A stretch of 64,000 bases of DNA from contig NZ_CP095049.1 in the NCBI RefSeq assembly GCF_022919135.1, positions 1,302,001-1,366,000 of the forward strand, read 5' to 3'. The stretch comes from Hymenobacter cellulosivorans (GTDB lineage Bacteria > Bacteroidota > Bacteroidia > Cytophagales > Hymenobacteraceae). Of the stretch, positions 61,329 to 64,000 are shown piece by piece (positions within the stretch are counted from its first letter, which is position 1; each line of letters begins with the position of its first letter). The position numbers and the translations under genes were made by a program. The notes beneath the pieces are model-generated. The model did not search any database. It had not been told where the DNA came from and was given only the letters and a program-made list of their open reading frames with translations.

Positions 61329-63635
61329 TTAGCGCGCCAGAGGGTAGGTATTCAGAACCGGTTGCTGGCGGCTGTCGAGCCAGTACACATCAGTCGTCAA
61401 GGGGCGGATCAGCAGGTCGTCGGCCAGGATATCCCGGCCTCCGCAGATAACCTGCAGCCGGTTAACGCCCGGCACGGGTCGAAATACTACCTGCAGCCGT
61501 ACCCAGTCCCCATCAACCTCAGTGGTCAGACGGCCGTCGGCGGCCTGTGAGCCAACCTCACTGCCGCCATTGAATTGCTTGACCTGCAGAAACCCGTAGC
61601 CGTAGTCCATCTTGCCGTTAACCCAAACACTGGCCTCATAGCGGGCCGTATCGGTGGGCGTGGGCAAGGGCCCGTCGTAAAGCACGGTGTTCATTTCCTT
61701 GGGCTCGTACATAGCACCCGGCGCCAGGCGGCCGCGCCGGTCGGGCTTATCCGCAAACGACTGGTAGATGACGCCCCGGTCGGTGGACGCGTAAAGGCCG
61801 CCCGCGCGCTGGGGCAGCGTGGGCAGTAGCGCCGTGGCTTTGGTGCGTTCCTGTTCCAGGGTGGTGGCCGCCAGTGCCGCTACGGGCAGCTCGTACAGCG
61901 TGATGTTGTCTACCTTCACGAGCTGTTTGGCAATGCTTACCAGCCGCTGCTCGGCCGGTGTCAGAGCATCCGCCGTGACCAGTAGCAGGATGGGTTTATC
62001 CGAAGGAAACTGCTTGAGCAGAGGCTTTTCCACGAGCGGGCTGCTCAGCAGCTGCACGTGGCGCAGCATGTGCTCCACGGAAGGCCGCGAAACATACGTC
62101 GACAACTCCGGCAGTCCTGTGGCAATGGCTAGCCGGTGCGCTTCGTAGATGGAGGCTCCCGAACCGCTCAGGTCGATTTTGTCGCTGCCCTTGTTCATGT
62201 ACGGTAGCGGCAGAATGGCCTGAAAGTCTTTGGGCGTGCGGCTCGACCAGCTTAGTTGCTGTACCAGGTTGTTTTTCGGGCTCAAAAAAGCGGCAGCCCC
62301 GAAGCCTTGCTCGGCTGCTTTGGCTTTCGATGAAATATTAATCCAGGCTTCACCCGCCCACACCAGCAACAGCAACGGCACCCAGGGCGCGGCCAAGATG
62401 GGTAGGCGCCGCAGCTGTTGGTAGCGCAGCAGCCGGTACAGATGGTACGCGGCATAGGTACTCATTACGTAGTAGAAGGGCCAGGCAAAGCGGCCCAGCG
62501 CCCGAAACTGCTTCAGCGGCCCCAGGTAGTCAACCAAGTGCTCGAAGCCAGGAAAGATGAAGGGAACAGCAAAGGAAAACAGCAGCAGCAAGGTGGCGGC
62601 GCCCAGCCCCGCCGACAGGTGCGCGGGCATGAGCTGACGCGTGAGCAGGCGCTTCGGATGCTTGCGCAGCTGCCAGGCCCGCCACAGCAGCAGCAAGCCC
62701 GTCGCTACCAATACGCCCGTTGCCACCAGGCCCACGTACGACATCGACTCGTAGCTAATTTCCTCGGTGTGAAATGCTGATTCCCACAAACCCCGCAGAG
62801 GGGCCAGGCTCGGCGTAAACACGCCCCGGGGCGTGGCCATATACACCAGAAAGCCATAGGGGTTTGGGGGCCGGTCAGTGGTGGGGTCAATAGCCAGCAT
62901 CCAGACCCGAAACACCAGCAGCGGGAGAATGGCCGTCAGGGCCATCCGCCAGATCAAATCCCAGGGGCGGGAACGGCGCAGACTCAGAATGACCACGTGG
63001 CCTAGCAGGAAAAAGCAACCGCAGGTCAGAAAATACAGCATCACGCCTCCCATCAGCAGGCTGCTGACCCCAAACAGGATATACCAGCGCCACTGCCGGG
63101 GAGCCTCCTGCATGCGGATAATAAAATACCACAGCAGCGGCACAAAGCACGTGTAGCTGAGCGACATATGGTCGCCGAGACGTTGAATCTGGGGCGAAAG
63201 AAAGCCAATAATCAGCGCCAGCACGGCCGCGTACCACACCGCCATGCGGGTGCGCCGCAGAATGGCGTACAGAATCATAGGAGTGACCAGCACACTGGCC
63301 AGGGCAATCAGATTGGTAATGGCAATAGTGTGCTGCCCGGCCGGCAGGCCGAGGCCTTGCAACAGGTTCATCACCCAAGCAATCAACGGCTGCAAGTTGG
63401 GGTAGTTGAAGTCTTCCCCAAAGGGGTAGTTCATCCCCGAAAAATGACTGCCCGAGTCGTACAGGGCATAATACGCCGTGGCAAAATAACTTTGGATACC
63501 ATCACCACCCGCCTGAAAAAAGTAGTTATTGGGCTGGGCTATTGCGAAGGAGAATAGAAAAACCAGAACAGCGGCCGTAACCAGACCTACTCCCACCAGG
63601 CCAAGCCAGTGGTAATTGCGACGAGATAAAATCAT
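61329..63635 (-). CDS. Large polytopic membrane protein, GT-C-like with soluble C-terminus
   Basis: 768 aa. The ATG 63635 starts MILSRRNYHWLGLVGVGLVT; the frame is open upstream but hydrophilic there. About 12 helices (20-480) are followed by an extracytoplasmic domain (about 490-768) with a beta-sandwich end (ARYEASVWVNGKMDYGYGFL, DGDWVRLQVVFRPVPGVNRLQV). The first loop, GGDGIQSYFATAYYALYD then MNYPFGEDFNYPNLQ, is like the DQDGY loop of the 590-aa protein, with Gly-Asp-Gly near the likely active site. Function is not established; a GT-C sugar transferase is the best guess. The GT2 gene lies downstream on the same strand. Confidence 0.65.
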   Translation of the reverse strand: MILSRRNYHWLGLVGVGLVTAAVLVFLFSFAIAQPNNYFFQAGGDGIQSYFATAYYALYDSGSHFSGMNYPFGEDFNYPNLQPLIAWVMNLLQGLGLPAGQHTIAITNLIALASVLVTPMILYAILRRTRMAVWYAAVLALIIGFLSPQIQRLGDHMSLSYTCFVPLLWYFIIRMQEAPRQWRWYILFGVSSLLMGGVMLYFLTCGCFFLLGHVVILSLRRSRPWDLIWRMALTAILPLLVFRVWMLAIDPTTDRPPNPYGFLVYMATPRGVFTPSLAPLRGLWESAFHTEEISYESMSYVGLVATGVLVATGLLLLWRAWQLRKHPKRLLTRQLMPAHLSAGLGAATLLLLFSFAVPFIFPGFEHLVDYLGPLKQFRALGRFAWPFYYVMSTYAAYHLYRLLRYQQLRRLPILAAPWVPLLLLVWAGEAWINISSKAKAAEQGFGAAAFLSPKNNLVQQLSWSSRTPKDFQAILPLPYMNKGSDKIDLSGSGASIYEAHRLAIATGLPELSTYVSRPSVEHMLRHVQLLSSPLVEKPLLKQFPSDKPILLLVTADALTPAEQRLVSIAKQLVKVDNITLYELPVAALAATTLEQERTKATALLPTLPQRAGGLYASTDRGVIYQSFADKPDRRGRLAPGAMYEPKEMNTVLYDGPLPTPTDTARYEASVWVNGKMDYGYGFLQVKQFNGGSEVGSQAADGRLTTEVDGDWVRLQVVFRPVPGVNRLQVICGGRDILADDLLIRPLTTDVYWLDSRQQPVLNTYPLAR

Positions 63636-63776
63636 GTAAAAAAAATCGAATGTGCCGCCAGCCGAAAGCACCCAAAAGCTGGACAAACTGGATGGTGGCA
63701 GCCCGGCATAGGGTTACCGCCGTCAAAACTACAGGTTTAGGCGCATAATAACTCTTCGTATATCGGTAAGCTGGTC

Positions 63777-63784
63777 TATCTTTG
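63777..63784 (+). promoter_or_regulatory. -7 element of final lipoprotein gene
   Basis: TATCTTTG, a perfect TAnnTTTG, lies 32 bases before the ATG at 63817. Confidence 0.55.
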
Positions 63785-63816
63785 CGGAAAATTCGCCTGC
63801 TGCAACTTGTGCTTTT

Positions 63817-64000
63817 ATGCGTCATTCTTACTTCTTGCTTTTGCTGTTGTTGACGGCAGCCTGCTCAAAGAAATCAGCGGATGATACTGGTGGTCAGGAA
63901 ACGCAGGTTTTGGTGCGCAACGGGTTTGAGGACCTGGAAGGTTGGGTGCCTAACAACCCGTCGCTAACCAAGGAAAATCCACATAGTGGGCAGTATTCGG
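63817..64000 (+). CDS. Lipoprotein, N-terminal fragment (runs off right edge)
   Basis: The first 61 codons are visible. The signal MRHSYFLLLLLLTAACSKKS gives a lipobox TAAC and lipidated Cys16. The mature start reads VLVRNGFEDLEGWVPNNPSL, then TKENPHSGQYS, a pattern common at the start of jelly-roll/carbohydrate-binding-like domains (NGFEDxxGW followed by HSG). The rest is outside the window. It is divergent from the 768-aa membrane protein and preceded by its own -7 element. Confidence 0.75.
   Translation, partial: MRHSYFLLLLLLTAACSKKSADDTGGQETQVLVRNGFEDLEGWVPNNPSLTKENPHSGQYS

Overview
The window looks like chromosomal DNA of a Hymenobacter-type bacterium (Bacteroidota, Cytophagales). It is GC-rich, most start codons lack a Shine-Dalgarno sequence, the TAnnTTTG -7 motif recurs in front of genes, and the proteome is rich in lipoproteins and outer-membrane barrels, with FloA/NfeD, a PD40-OmpA protein and type-3 ProS. 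This assignment is inference from style and gene content. I saw no rRNA, tRNA, CRISPR array, transposase, phage module or replication origin.

Layout. 1-1748: the 5' part of a large secreted SpvB/RHS-like gene that runs off the left edge. 2.1-6.1 kb: an XRE/S24-type regulator, a secreted esterase-like hydrolase with C-terminal TPRs, small unknowns and a barrel. 6.6-16 kb: an amino-acid permease, a 1592-residue DUF4011-helicase-Vsr-DUF3320 protein (a probable single-gene defence factor), a beta-propeller, an LpxR-like protein and another barrel. 16-25.8 kb: housekeeping genes (EamA exporter, DusB, CPBP protease, CdsA, glutamate dehydrogenase, Psd, free-Met-sulfoxide reductase, RibD, PrmC). 25.9-32.3 kb: six co-oriented nucleotide-sugar genes (WbpD-like acetyltransferase, TviB-like dehydrogenase, GalE, RmlB, TviC/WbpP-like epimerase, RmlA). 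32.3-49.8 kb: a CYTH protein, ChrA, a 2OG oxygenase, a lipoprotein, a frameshifted barrel gene, PD40-OmpA, FloA/NfeD, a Crp-like regulator, DinB, ProS, a Gly/Tyr-rich lipoprotein, OmpP1 and a lipoprotein. 50-64 kb: DPP-IV, a TonB_C lipoprotein, and a set of four large GT-C-like membrane proteins with a GtrB/DPM-type glycosyltransferase and an aldehyde dehydrogenase. The window ends in the start of a lipoprotein gene.

How genes may work together. CdsA and Psd serve phosphatidylethanolamine synthesis. The nucleotide-sugar genes supply UDP-uronic/UDP-HexNAc and dTDP-4-keto-6-deoxy sugars. The GT-C/GtrB set at 54-63.6 kb is the kind of machinery that would use polyprenyl-linked sugars outside the membrane. 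Convergent gene pairs are separated by strong symmetric hairpin terminators.

The most unusual signal is not a protein. Between 22 and 33 kb there is a family of intergenic inverted repeats whose arms are built from phased 8-bp units (GTGAnnTG-like; one 7-bp version). Six of seven begin at or a few bases after a stop codon on the coding strand. Each has a four-unit left arm, a partly conserved GCGC-containing core and a complementary right arm. Copies sit in consecutive gaps of the nucleotide-sugar cluster. I do not recall a description of this element. A second repeat (ACCACGGATTCGA) follows the stop codons of psd, msrC and proS.
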